A stretch of DNA of 8,024 nucleotides, from contig CAKTAA010000097.1 in the NCBI GenBank assembly GCA_934526185.1, positions 1-8,024 of the forward strand, in the 5' to 3' direction. The notes beneath the pieces were generated by a model that did no database searches, had not been told where the DNA came from, and saw only the letters and a program-made list of their open reading frames with translations. The position numbers and the translations under genes were made by a program. The stretch comes from an uncultured Eubacteriales bacterium. Its GTDB lineage: Bacteria > Bacillota > Clostridia > Oscillospirales > CAG-272. Shown in pieces: positions 1 through 5,749 of the stretch (within the stretch, counting starts at the first letter, position 1; each line of letters opens with the position of its first letter).

Positions 1-2310
1 ACCAAGATGGCCTGCTACCATATCGAAACACATACCGGAAAAAATCGGCAGAAGCGCATAACTTGACATGGAACGTGCATAATTGGAGCCGCACTCGATT
101 TCATTCCATGGATTACGCTTGACGCCGTTATAACGGTCACGTACACCGCGGACGATACTAAGCCCCTCTTCAATGAAACCGCGGCTGATAAGAAGTCCTG
201 CGAATGCGTATTCGAATCCATGCATTGTTTCGTATGAAGTAAGGATCGGTATTTTAGGCTTTCTTGCTCCTTTCGGAAATTCGCACATGATCGCACCGCT
301 CTCATCGTTGAGAGCAAAAATACGAAACGGATTGGCGACATTTCGCATGCTGGGCTTGAAATTGTTTTTATACATATTGGTAAGCGCAATATTTACCTGT
401 TCCGGATCGAAGAGATCACCGAGCCCAATAATATCAGCGTGCCACTGAGCGACCATTTGATCGATCTCACAGCCTTCGCCTATTTGATACTTAATCTCGT
501 GAGTCTCTTCGTTCCAGTAAGATTCCATGGCATTTCTTCCAAAGACATCCACGGTGCCGCCGGCATATTTTTCAAGGAAAGCTTTGTCGTTTAGATCAAG
601 CTTCTGGATAAAGTATTTGCCGTTGAACAGATTTTCCGCAGTCCATTTTTTTCCATGCTCGAAGAGACGAGCGTAGGTTGCTGCATCCTCTGTTTCACCG
701 AGATGGTATGCCATTTCGGAAGCAGCGCGGAGCGCACCGAGATAGAAGCCTTCAAGCCATGAAGACGGACCGAAAAGCTCCATATCGAGGGTATGATGCT
801 GGCGCCCTTCCATGACGCCGTCCTTATCACGGTCCCAGCCGTCGCCGTTCTCCTCGCTCCATGCGTAATGCAATGACTTTTTGACCTTGCCCCAGACAGA
901 GCGAAGCCACTCATCATCGCCGGATATCTTCCATTCACGGTATGTTTTCATGACGCCGCCCATAAGTCCGTCAGCGCAAGCTCGATTTGTCCCCGGCTCC
1001 CGCCCGAATGGAAGACGCGTGCGGAAACTCATCTCGCCTGAGGAAAGCTGATTGTACTTATAATCATTTTCTCGGAGATTGCGTTCAAGATCTGGGAACA
1101 GGAAGCACGTGGAGTAAACATAATTCCAGACGTGAGTACAGCTTCCCTCGCAGCTTCCGTAATGTTCGCCGAGTCCCTCCCACCCCCAAAGGTCGCCTTT
1201 CTCCCCGATTCTGAGAACAGTGGGAGTTTTAAGAACGGAGGAGGTTGCGGAGACTGCATCAATGACTTCTTCCGGAAGTGTGGAAGAAAAGAGTGCGTCG
1301 CGGTACTTTTTGGTGCCCTCCCAAAGTCTGTCCCACTCTGCGAGAGCATATTTTGCACTTTCGAGAGAATTGACAAAGCGGTAGGCATAGTAATTTTTCA
1401 TAATTGTGAGCTTGGGCGTACCGTCATCATTCTTCTCAGGAGAAAATCCGTTGTCGAAAACAGGGCAGTTCCACGAGATAACAAATCGGATGGTGGTCTC
1501 ACCGCCCGCGGGGACACTGCGTCTGACAAATACGGTTGAATGGTCAGTGGAGCCGGGTGTATCGTAATGACGCGGCTTCGGGAATCCGGGATTGCAAAGC
1601 TCACGCCAATATGTTTCAATATTATCATACCAAATACCGCGAAACCAATATTCTTCAAGATGAACATTTTCTGTTTCGTCTGTGGCTATAGTCATATCAT
1701 GAGATCCGGTATTAGCCGGATTGTTATCCGGACTATCAAGGAAGATCGCTGATATTTTATTTGAAGTGACCGCAGTGTTGACAGAAGTCGTTCGTGTATT
1801 GCGGAGGACAGCGGCAACTGTATAGTTGAGTGTTTCGGCAGTCGTATTATGCAGCGTGATGGAGAACATTGCTACGGGAAGGCTGGAGGCATCGGAATCA
1901 AGAGGTATAAACGGATTGAATGCAGTAATTTCTGCGTTTCCGGGAAAATCAGGATCATCAAGTTCCAGACTTGCAATGGGATATTCGCCGTTAAAAGTAC
2001 AGTTTCTGAAATGAGGAAAACCCGCCATGGTGACATTTGATATACCGTGTCCGAAAGCACGTCCATGCTGACCGGAGAACTCATCATCAATGTCACCGTT
2101 CAGAACACGAGCGTCTATCGTTTTACCGTTCTTTTCGGTGCGAACGGCAAAATGAGAAAAGCCGTTGTCCGAAGCTTTGTTCGCATTATTAAATATTTCC
2201 CAGTCGATAAGTCTTCCGTTGCCTGCAAGACCAATGGAACCGGTACCGATGCCGCCAAGCGGAAAAGAAATATTACGAAGAGCTTCGCCGCTATATACTG
2301 TCCTTTTCAT
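1..2310 (-). CDS. Glycoside hydrolase family 116 (beta-glucosidase/glucosylceramidase-like), C-terminus cut by window edge
   Basis: The frame is open from an ATG at 2310 to the window edge, giving 770 residues without a stop. GH116 enzymes are retaining beta-glycosidases (human GBA2, bacterial TxGH116) that remove glucose or related sugars from beta-glycosides. The N-terminus carries the family opening SFPLGGIGTGSIGLAG at about residues 15-30, followed by RLIDWEIFN, typical of the beta-sandwich domain. The (alpha/alpha)6 catalytic domain holds GWEGLGEHYGSC, where E378 aligns with the catalytic nucleophile, then HVWNY. Further on, HHTLDMELFGP supplies the likely acid/base D509, and EIECGSNYARSM (residues 737-748) supplies substrate-binding E/R residues. 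No signal peptide is visible, so I expect a cytoplasmic enzyme acting on imported glycosides. The ATG has GGAGGT (2315-2320) 4 bases upstream. The missing C-terminus is probably short, given usual family lengths near 800. Family membership is confident; the actual sugar is not determinable here. Confidence 0.9.
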   Translation of the reverse strand, partial: MKRTVYSGEALRNISFPLGGIGTGSIGLAGNGRLIDWEIFNNANKASDNGFSHFAVRTEKNGKTIDARVLNGDIDDEFSGQHGRAFGHGISNVTMAGFPHFRNCTFNGEYPIASLELDDPDFPGNAEITAFNPFIPLDSDASSLPVAMFSITLHNTTAETLNYTVAAVLRNTRTTSVNTAVTSNKISAIFLDSPDNNPANTGSHDMTIATDETENVHLEEYWFRGIWYDNIETYWRELCNPGFPKPRHYDTPGSTDHSTVFVRRSVPAGGETTIRFVISWNCPVFDNGFSPEKNDDGTPKLTIMKNYYAYRFVNSLESAKYALAEWDRLWEGTKKYRDALFSSTLPEEVIDAVSATSSVLKTPTVLRIGEKGDLWGWEGLGEHYGSCEGSCTHVWNYVYSTCFLFPDLERNLRENDYKYNQLSSGEMSFRTRLPFGREPGTNRACADGLMGGVMKTYREWKISGDDEWLRSVWGKVKKSLHYAWSEENGDGWDRDKDGVMEGRQHHTLDMELFGPSSWLEGFYLGALRAASEMAYHLGETEDAATYARLFEHGKKWTAENLFNGKYFIQKLDLNDKAFLEKYAGGTVDVFGRNAMESYWNEETHEIKYQIGEGCEIDQMVAQWHADIIGLGDLFDPEQVNIALTNMYKNNFKPSMRNVANPFRIFALNDESGAIMCEFPKGARKPKIPILTSYETMHGFEYAFAGLLISRGFIEEGLSIVRGVRDRYNGVKRNPWNEIECGSNYARSMSSYALLPIFSGMCFDMVAGHLG

Positions 2311-2314
2311 ATTT

Positions 2315-2320
2315 ACCTCC
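2315..2320 (-). promoter_or_regulatory. Ribosome binding site of the GH116 gene
   Basis: GGAGGT lies 4 bases upstream of the ATG at 2310, preceded by a run of T on the coding strand. It fixes the start of the GH116 gene, which also agrees with where the conserved N-terminal motif begins. Confidence 0.8.
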
Positions 2321-2369
2321 AAAAAAGCTTGTATTATTGCCTGTTACAAATGGATGAACAAGAGAAAAC

Positions 2370-2382
2370 GGAAATATTTTCC
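2370..2382. promoter_or_regulatory. Small dyad just downstream of the GH116 -10, possible operator
   Basis: GGAAA-TAT-TTTCC is a perfect inverted repeat with 5-base arms and a 3-base centre. It starts about 10 bases downstream of the -10 hexamer (2392-2397), so it would cover the first transcribed bases. That is a classical place for a repressor site controlling a sugar-catabolic gene. The arms are short and AT-rich, so chance is a real alternative. Confidence 0.3.
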
Positions 2383-2391
2383 CGCGAAGAT

Positions 2392-2420
2392 ATTGTAACG
2401 GAAACGCTGTAATTTGTCAA
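2392..2420 (-). promoter_or_regulatory. Sigma-A promoter of the GH116 gene
   Basis: On the minus strand TTGACA (2415-2420) is followed after exactly 17 bases by TACAAT (2392-2397). The -35 is a perfect match to the sigma-A consensus and the -10 differs by one base. Transcription should begin near 2385, giving a leader of about 75 bases before the ATG at 2310. Confidence 0.85.
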
Positions 2421-2534
2421 GCTTTAGAAAGAAAAAAAGCGATCAGATAATGTGGGCCCAAACGGTTTTGATATACGAAAAATAACAAACGGCTTTAAAA
2501 ATTTTTATTGCGGAAACCTTTGCTTTTTTCACAA

Positions 2535-2568
2535 GAAAACCCGCCGTTTTCATGCGAAAACAGGCGGG
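2535..2568 (-). terminator. Rho-independent terminator of mscL
   Basis: Read on the minus strand, CCCGCC and GTTTTC pair with GAAAAC and GGCGGG around a GCAT loop, with a single bulged base, giving 12 base pairs. The stem is followed by TTTTCTTGT. It begins 25 bases after the mscL stop codon and separates mscL from the GH116 promoter. Confidence 0.85.
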
Positions 2569-2592
2569 ATGTATGAATAAAGTGAAATATGC

Positions 2593-3084
2593 TTAATCTA
2601 TTGATTCTTTTTCATTGGTTTCGCCGCGGCAGTTCTGCTTCAGCAAATCACGTATTTCCGTCAGAAGCTGCTCTTGCGTCGTTGCGTCCGGCAGCTGTTT
2701 CTCTGTTGTATCCTGCTGTTCGGTTTCGGCGGCTGTTTCCGTCTTTCCGATATGTATTTTTGATGCCAAAAAGTCCTTCCCCTTTGTCATTAAGCGAATC
2801 ATAAGGAATATAGACGCGGCAACCAACAGAAAATCTATAACGGTTTGCAGAAAATTGCCATAATTGATACTGACCTCAGCGGCTTCAGATGTTGCGGCTG
2901 CCAGTACAATTTTTAAATCCGAGAAATCGACACCGCCAATCAAAAAACCGAGCGGCGGCATAATCAAATCGTTGACGAGCGATGTGACAATTTTACCAAA
3001 CGCACCGCCAATGACTACACCGACAGCCATGTCAATGACATTTCCTTTCATGGCAAATGCTTTAAAATCCTGAATAATAGACAT
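2593..3084 (-). CDS. mscL: Large-conductance mechanosensitive channel MscL
   Basis: This 163-residue membrane protein forms a homopentameric pore that opens under membrane tension and releases solutes after sudden osmotic downshift. The family signature is almost unbroken: FKAFAMKGNVIDMAVGVVIG (7-26) leads into first membrane helix TM1, followed by FGKIVTSLVNDLIMPPLG (29-46). TM2 spans roughly 77-99 and ends in RLMTKGKD. The cytoplasmic bundle helix LLTEIRDLLKQ (140-150) is well conserved. The protein is longer than the 136 residues of the E. coli homologue: a polar Glu/Thr/Gln-rich linker of about 25 residues (112-136) sits before the bundle helix, and a charged tail follows it. The start is set by GGAGGT at 3093-3098, 8 bases upstream. 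The gene is monocistronic, with its own promoter and terminator. Confidence 0.97.
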   Translation of the reverse strand: MSIIQDFKAFAMKGNVIDMAVGVVIGGAFGKIVTSLVNDLIMPPLGFLIGGVDFSDLKIVLAAATSEAAEVSINYGNFLQTVIDFLLVAASIFLMIRLMTKGKDFLASKIHIGKTETAAETEQQDTTEKQLPDATTQEQLLTEIRDLLKQNCRGETNEKESID

Positions 3085-3092
3085 AAGCTGAA

Positions 3093-3098
3093 ACCTCC
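3093..3098 (-). promoter_or_regulatory. Ribosome binding site of mscL
   Basis: GGAGGT sits 8 bases upstream of the ATG at 3084, an optimal distance, and supports that start. Confidence 0.85.
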
Positions 3099-3117
3099 CA
3101 ACTATTTAGATCAATTA

Positions 3118-3146
3118 ATCATATCAGCTTTCGGACAAATTGTCAA
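3118..3146 (-). promoter_or_regulatory. Sigma-A promoter of mscL
   Basis: On the minus strand TTGACA (3141-3146) and TATGAT (3118-3123) are separated by exactly 17 bases, a near-perfect sigma-A promoter. Predicted transcription start is near 3111, leaving a leader of about 27 bases that contains little more than the ribosome binding site. Confidence 0.88.
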
Positions 3147-3365
3147 GCGGAAAAAGTGAAATTATGTCTAATTTGGAGGTTCCGTTTGCATTATTTTAAC
3201 ATTTCATTAAAATGCAGAAGTTCCTTTCGAAAACAGGTGTAACTCGGTTAGTTTCAGCGTTATATAGGTCGCCGTTATGAAATAAAAGCAGCTTTGCGGT
3301 CTATCACAAAACCGCACTGTACGGCAAAAGTACGAATGTGTGTCGGGAAGAGGAAAAATACAAGG
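3147..3365. other. Non-coding spacer between the mscL promoter and the dpaB terminator
   Basis: I see no credible gene on either strand here. The stretch contains the AT-rich dyad at 3187-3216 and a weak hairpin, TGCGGT (3295-3300) pairing with ACCGCA (3311-3316) across a 10-base loop. On the minus strand the hairpin is followed by AAGCTGCTTTTATTT. It could act as a back-up terminator for dpaAB, but the stem is short. Confidence 0.5.
3187..3216. repeat. AT-rich imperfect inverted repeat upstream of the mscL promoter
   Basis: TGCAT and TTTAA at 3187-3199 can pair with TTAAAATGCA at 3207-3216, with a 3-base bulge in the left arm and a short loop. It lies about 40 bases upstream of the mscL -35. 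It has no T-run suited to a terminator. Its role is unknown and it may be chance in AT-rich DNA. Confidence 0.3.
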
Positions 3366-3404
3366 AATAAAACAGACTTCCCCCGCTGTAAGCGGAAGAA
3401 GTCT
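3366..3404 (-). terminator. Rho-independent terminator of dpaAB
   Basis: On the minus strand a 13-base-pair stem runs from AGACTTCTTCCGC to GCGGGGGAAGTCT with a 5-base loop and two G-T pairs, followed by GTTTTATT. It starts 24 bases beyond the dpaB stop codon, so it closes the dpaA-dpaB transcript. Confidence 0.88.
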
Positions 3405-3428
3405 TGTAAAACAGTATAAAAAATCAAA

Positions 3429-3971
3429 TTATTTATATTGGCTGAGGATTGTTTTTACCTGACTCGGTAAAGTAGTAAAATCACATACCAGCGAATAGGG
3501 TTTTTCTTCAGGATCATCTTTTTCCATGGGCGCAAAATAAACATGCTTTCTTTGCGACATTGCAGCAATATTTTTCAAATTGGCTGACAGCGCATCATTT
3601 GACGCGAGTGCAATCAAAAGCGGACGATTGCTTCGAAGCTGTGCTTTGGCAGCCATTGTCACCGCAGTGTCAGTTATGCCGTTAGCCATTTTTGCAAGAG
3701 TATTGCCGGTGCAGGGAGATATGATCAAAAGTTCAAGATTGATTTTGGGCCCGAGCGGTTCAGCGTCCTTGATTGTATGAATGACAGGCCGCCCGCAGAG
3801 CGTTTCAACATTCAGAATGAGTTCGGCCGCTGTACCGAAGCGCGTGCCGGTGGTATATACAATTTCGCTCATAATCGGCAGAACCTCATATCCGTCCTGA
3901 ATAAGCTGCCGGAGCGCTGCAAGAGATTTTGCGTGTGTACAGAAGGAGCCGCAGAATGCATAACCTAACAT
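3429..3971 (-). CDS. dpaB: Dipicolinate synthase subunit B (SpoVFB family flavoprotein)
   Basis: With DpaA this protein makes dipicolinic acid from the lysine-pathway intermediate in the mother cell late in sporulation; the product is stored in the spore core with calcium and gives heat resistance. From the ATG at 3971 it is 180 residues, close to the 200 of B. subtilis SpoVFB. The family blocks are in order: GYAFCGSFCTH at the N-terminal flavoprotein fold, RFGTAAE (44-50), EPLGPK (71-76), SPCTGNTLAKMANGITDTA (85-103), NRPLLIALASNDALS (115-129) and a late DDPEEKP (152-158). The frame is open upstream to 4094, but that part is antisense-like residue composition inside dpaA and lacks family similarity, so I reject the longer start. 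The ATG overlaps the dpaA stop by 7 bases, implying translational coupling; the nearest strong AAGGAG (3985-3990) is 13 bases away, rather far. Confidence 0.94.
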   Translation of the reverse strand: MLGYAFCGSFCTHAKSLAALRQLIQDGYEVLPIMSEIVYTTGTRFGTAAELILNVETLCGRPVIHTIKDAEPLGPKINLELLIISPCTGNTLAKMANGITDTAVTMAAKAQLRSNRPLLIALASNDALSANLKNIAAMSQRKHVYFAPMEKDDPEEKPYSLVCDFTTLPSQVKTILSQYK

Positions 3972-4864
3972 AAGTTTTCCAGCACTCCTTCCGACTGCAT
4001 GATATTGAGAATGCTTTCCTTGATAATACGTCCGGCGGTTACAGGAGCAACCTTTCCGGGCAGAGACAGTGCCCATATGACATTGATTCCGCACTCTCTG
4101 GCATAATCCATGTCTACGCCGCCGGGTTTGGAAGCCAGATCGATAATCAGCGTATGCGGATCCATTTCCTTTAGCACATTTTTTCCGAGGAGCAGATCTG
4201 GAACAGTATTGAATATAATGTCATGCAAAGCGGTAGCCTTACCGATATCGCGGATATGAACAGGTGTACAATCCATCGCGCGAATCCATGCGAAATCTTC
4301 ATGTTTTCGAGCGGCGACAGTGACTTCAGCACCCAGCGCACGCAGCGTCATGGATAGAATTTTACCGACACGTCCGAAACCGAGAACCATGCAGTGTGAA
4401 GAATGTATGGTATAGGGAACTTCGCTCATAGCAATGGCTACAGCGCCCTCCGCTGTAGGAATAGCGTTGGATATCAGCAGCTCTTCACGGTCGAAATAGT
4501 CAAATAAGCGCACGCCGGATTCTTTTGCCATTGCGTATATAGTTTCATTCAGCCGTCCGCCTGCTGCTATCTGACCTTTGCACATGCAGTCAAATATATC
4601 TGTCAAGCGGATATATTCTTTGGTCAGAGGACAATTCAGGCGAACATTGTCCTGACTGAAGGGTATTGGTAAAATGACCATAGCGGCGAATTTAATTGCC
4701 GATGCAAGATCAGTACATCTGGTGATTTCACCGTAATCACCTTCATATGTGTCGATTCCGAATAAAGCAACTTCAAAGCCGTCGGAGGCAAGCTCCCGGG
4801 CCATGACAAGCTGCCTGAGATCTCCGCCGATAACGGCGAGTTTTATTTCATTTTTTTGCATCAT
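3965..4864 (-). CDS. dpaA: Dipicolinate synthase subunit A (SpoVFA family)
   Basis: This is the NAD(P)-binding partner of DpaB in dipicolinic acid synthesis. At 299 residues it matches B. subtilis SpoVFA (297). The N-terminus has the family block VIGGDLRQL (11-19). A Rossmann dinucleotide-binding loop follows at LGFGRVGK (161-168), set after the YTIHSSHCMVLG strand. Further family blocks are IPTAEGAVAIAMSE (135-148), DLASKPGGVD (242-251) and SLPGKVAPVTAGRI (267-280). Two adjacent ATG codons lie at the start; AAAGGA (4876-4881) is 11 bases upstream of the first. The gene ends inside the start of dpaB. In Bacillus and Clostridioides the homologous genes are transcribed by sigma-K. I see no sigma-A promoter upstream, which fits, but also no clean sigma-K site: CATATACTG about 30-40 bases before the ATG resembles a sigma-K -10, but no proper -35 precedes it. 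Confidence 0.96.
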   Translation of the reverse strand: MMQKNEIKLAVIGGDLRQLVMARELASDGFEVALFGIDTYEGDYGEITRCTDLASAIKFAAMVILPIPFSQDNVRLNCPLTKEYIRLTDIFDCMCKGQIAAGGRLNETIYAMAKESGVRLFDYFDREELLISNAIPTAEGAVAIAMSEVPYTIHSSHCMVLGFGRVGKILSMTLRALGAEVTVAARKHEDFAWIRAMDCTPVHIRDIGKATALHDIIFNTVPDLLLGKNVLKEMDPHTLIIDLASKPGGVDMDYARECGINVIWALSLPGKVAPVTAGRIIKESILNIMQSEGVLENLC

Positions 4865-4866
4865 AT

Positions 4867-5064
4867 TTGAATCGGTCCTTTCTCCGTATCAACAATGGGT
4901 ATATCTCAGTATATGACAACAAATGGGACCTTGACACGGCAGCCAGGACATACAATAAAGTTACCGCTGATGTCTATGAAATACATTACATGCTGCAATC
5001 AGGTGAGGCGGAGGACAGAATGTTATTTGATATCGGCAGACAAGAGTGGCAGGAAAATCAGTAG
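4867..5064 (+). CDS. Unidentified 65-codon reading frame, possibly a gene remnant
   Basis: I do not recognise this frame. It opens with a TTG (4867) just outside the dpaA start and ends at a TAG at 5062-5064. The translation is acidic and polar, with stretches such as YDNKWDLDTAARTYN and GEAEDRMLFDIGRQEWQENQ. It looks more protein-like than a typical shadow frame and has ordinary codon use. No ribosome binding site supports the TTG, and the conventional start region would overlap dpaA in antisense, so the piece may be the tail of a lost plus-strand gene. A long hairpin begins 15 bases after the stop. It also overlies the region where the dpaA promoter should be, so it may simply be non-coding. 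Confidence 0.25.
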   Translation: MNRSFLRINNGYISVYDNKWDLDTAARTYNKVTADVYEIHYMLQSGEAEDRMLFDIGRQEWQENQ

Positions 5065-5079
5065 AAATACAAATGATAT

Positions 5080-5119
5080 CAGCCCTTGCATGACATCCGA
5101 GGATGCTGTGCAAGGGCTG
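5080..5119. terminator. Long hairpin, possible terminator
   Basis: CAGCCCTTGCA (5080-5090) pairs perfectly with TGCAAGGGCTG (5109-5119). Inside, CATC pairs with GATG around a CGAG loop, after two G-T pairs and one mismatch. The stem is far longer than chance would give. Neither strand has a perfect T-run: the plus side continues TACGGTTCGGTTTTC, and the minus side continues ATATCATTTGTATTTC. It could terminate the plus-strand frame ending at 5064, or block minus-strand read-through towards dpaA. Confidence 0.5.
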
Positions 5120-5294
5120 TACGGTTCGGTTTTCAGAGGTTTTCTATAATGTTGAATGAAAATACGATTTTTTAAGTAGGAATAACGAATTATACAGTTC
5201 TCTGCCATGAATATGCAGACGCTGAATGTTTTGGGTGAATTTCCGTCTGTTCTATAAAAACAGAAATAATTTTTACTTGCTTGGATGCCATATT
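5120..5294. other. Intergenic stretch upstream of the broken lipoprotein-like gene
   Basis: I see no convincing gene here. A short stem TCTGTT/AACAGA followed by AATAATTTTT lies near 5247-5275 and would be at best a weak terminator on the plus strand. I found no consensus sigma-A promoter in front of the reading frame at 5295. Confidence 0.4.
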
Positions 5295-5677
5295 ATGAAT
5301 AAAGTATTCTGCATTATTTTAACATCTTTTTGTTTCGTAACTTTATCGGGATACAGAAATATTGTTTCTGCATCCGACAACAAATCGACATTGCATACAA
5401 CCGCGGACAATGTCACAGGCACTGAGGGGGCAGAGCCTGAAGTACAGAATTTCTCATACGAAAAGGATCTCGGAATGTACAAAGAAAAAAGTTCGAGGGT
5501 AAAAGTATGAAAGCTTTCAAAAGAGAGTCGAATGAACAGGCAAAGGAAGAATGTACCATTGCACATGAAATATTTAATGTTTGTTATGACGACGTATCCA
5601 AAATTTGGAAAGTAGTTTTTTCTGCCGAAGATATGCTTGGAAGCTGTCAGACCGTGTATATGGACAGCGTTGATTGA
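5295..5677 (+). pseudogene. Small exported, lipoprotein-like protein split by a one-base frameshift
   Basis: The first part (5295-5510, 71 codons) starts MNKVFCIILTSFCFVTLSG, a clear export signal, followed by a polar linker rich in Thr and Glu. The expected lipobox cysteine after LSG is tyrosine (codon TAC, one base from TGC), so lipid anchoring may be lost. The frame stops at TGA 5508-5510. A second frame (5507-5677, 56 codons) overlaps it by ATGA and contains CYDDVSKIWKVVFSAEDMLG and QTVYMD, which resembles the strand pattern of small PepSY-like or NTF2-like domains of clostridial lipoproteins. Restoring one A in the A6 run at 5485-5490 fuses the two parts through KEKKFEGKSMKAFKRES into about 127 residues. 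GAGG at 5495-5498, 8 bases before the second ATG, leaves open two coupled genes. No strong ribosome binding site precedes 5295. Function is unknown. Confidence 0.5.
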
Positions 5678-5749
5678 CAAGCCAGACGGTCTAAGGCAAA
5701 TAATGTGACTTATTCAAATGTTTCGCAATATCCTTTGTAGTCGTAAATA

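Noticed and set aside
2459..2492. Two CAAACGG copies 27 bases apart upstream of the GH116 promoter
   Set aside because: Seven-base direct repeats are too short to separate from chance, and they lie upstream of the -35 with no partner structure.
3104..3114. ATTTAGATCAA shared by the mscL leader and the purB upstream region (7225-7235)
   Set aside because: An 11-base match is expected several times by chance in a window of this size, and the two copies sit at different distances from the genes.
3972..4094. N-terminal extension of DpaB to 221 residues
   Set aside because: The extra residues overlap dpaA in another frame, are rich in Arg, Cys and Tyr in a shadow-like way, and do not match the SpoVFB family, which begins at GYAFCGSF.
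5273..5680. 135-codon minus-strand frame opposite the broken lipoprotein gene
   Set aside because: No ribosome binding site or recognisable domain is visible, and the composition (many Phe, Ser, Ile) is what the complement of the plus-strand frames would give.
5681..5749. Terminator after purB (GCC/AGAC with GTCT/GGC near 5680-5697)
   Set aside because: The palindrome leaves no loop and has only a short T-rich tail, so it is not a believable rho-independent terminator.
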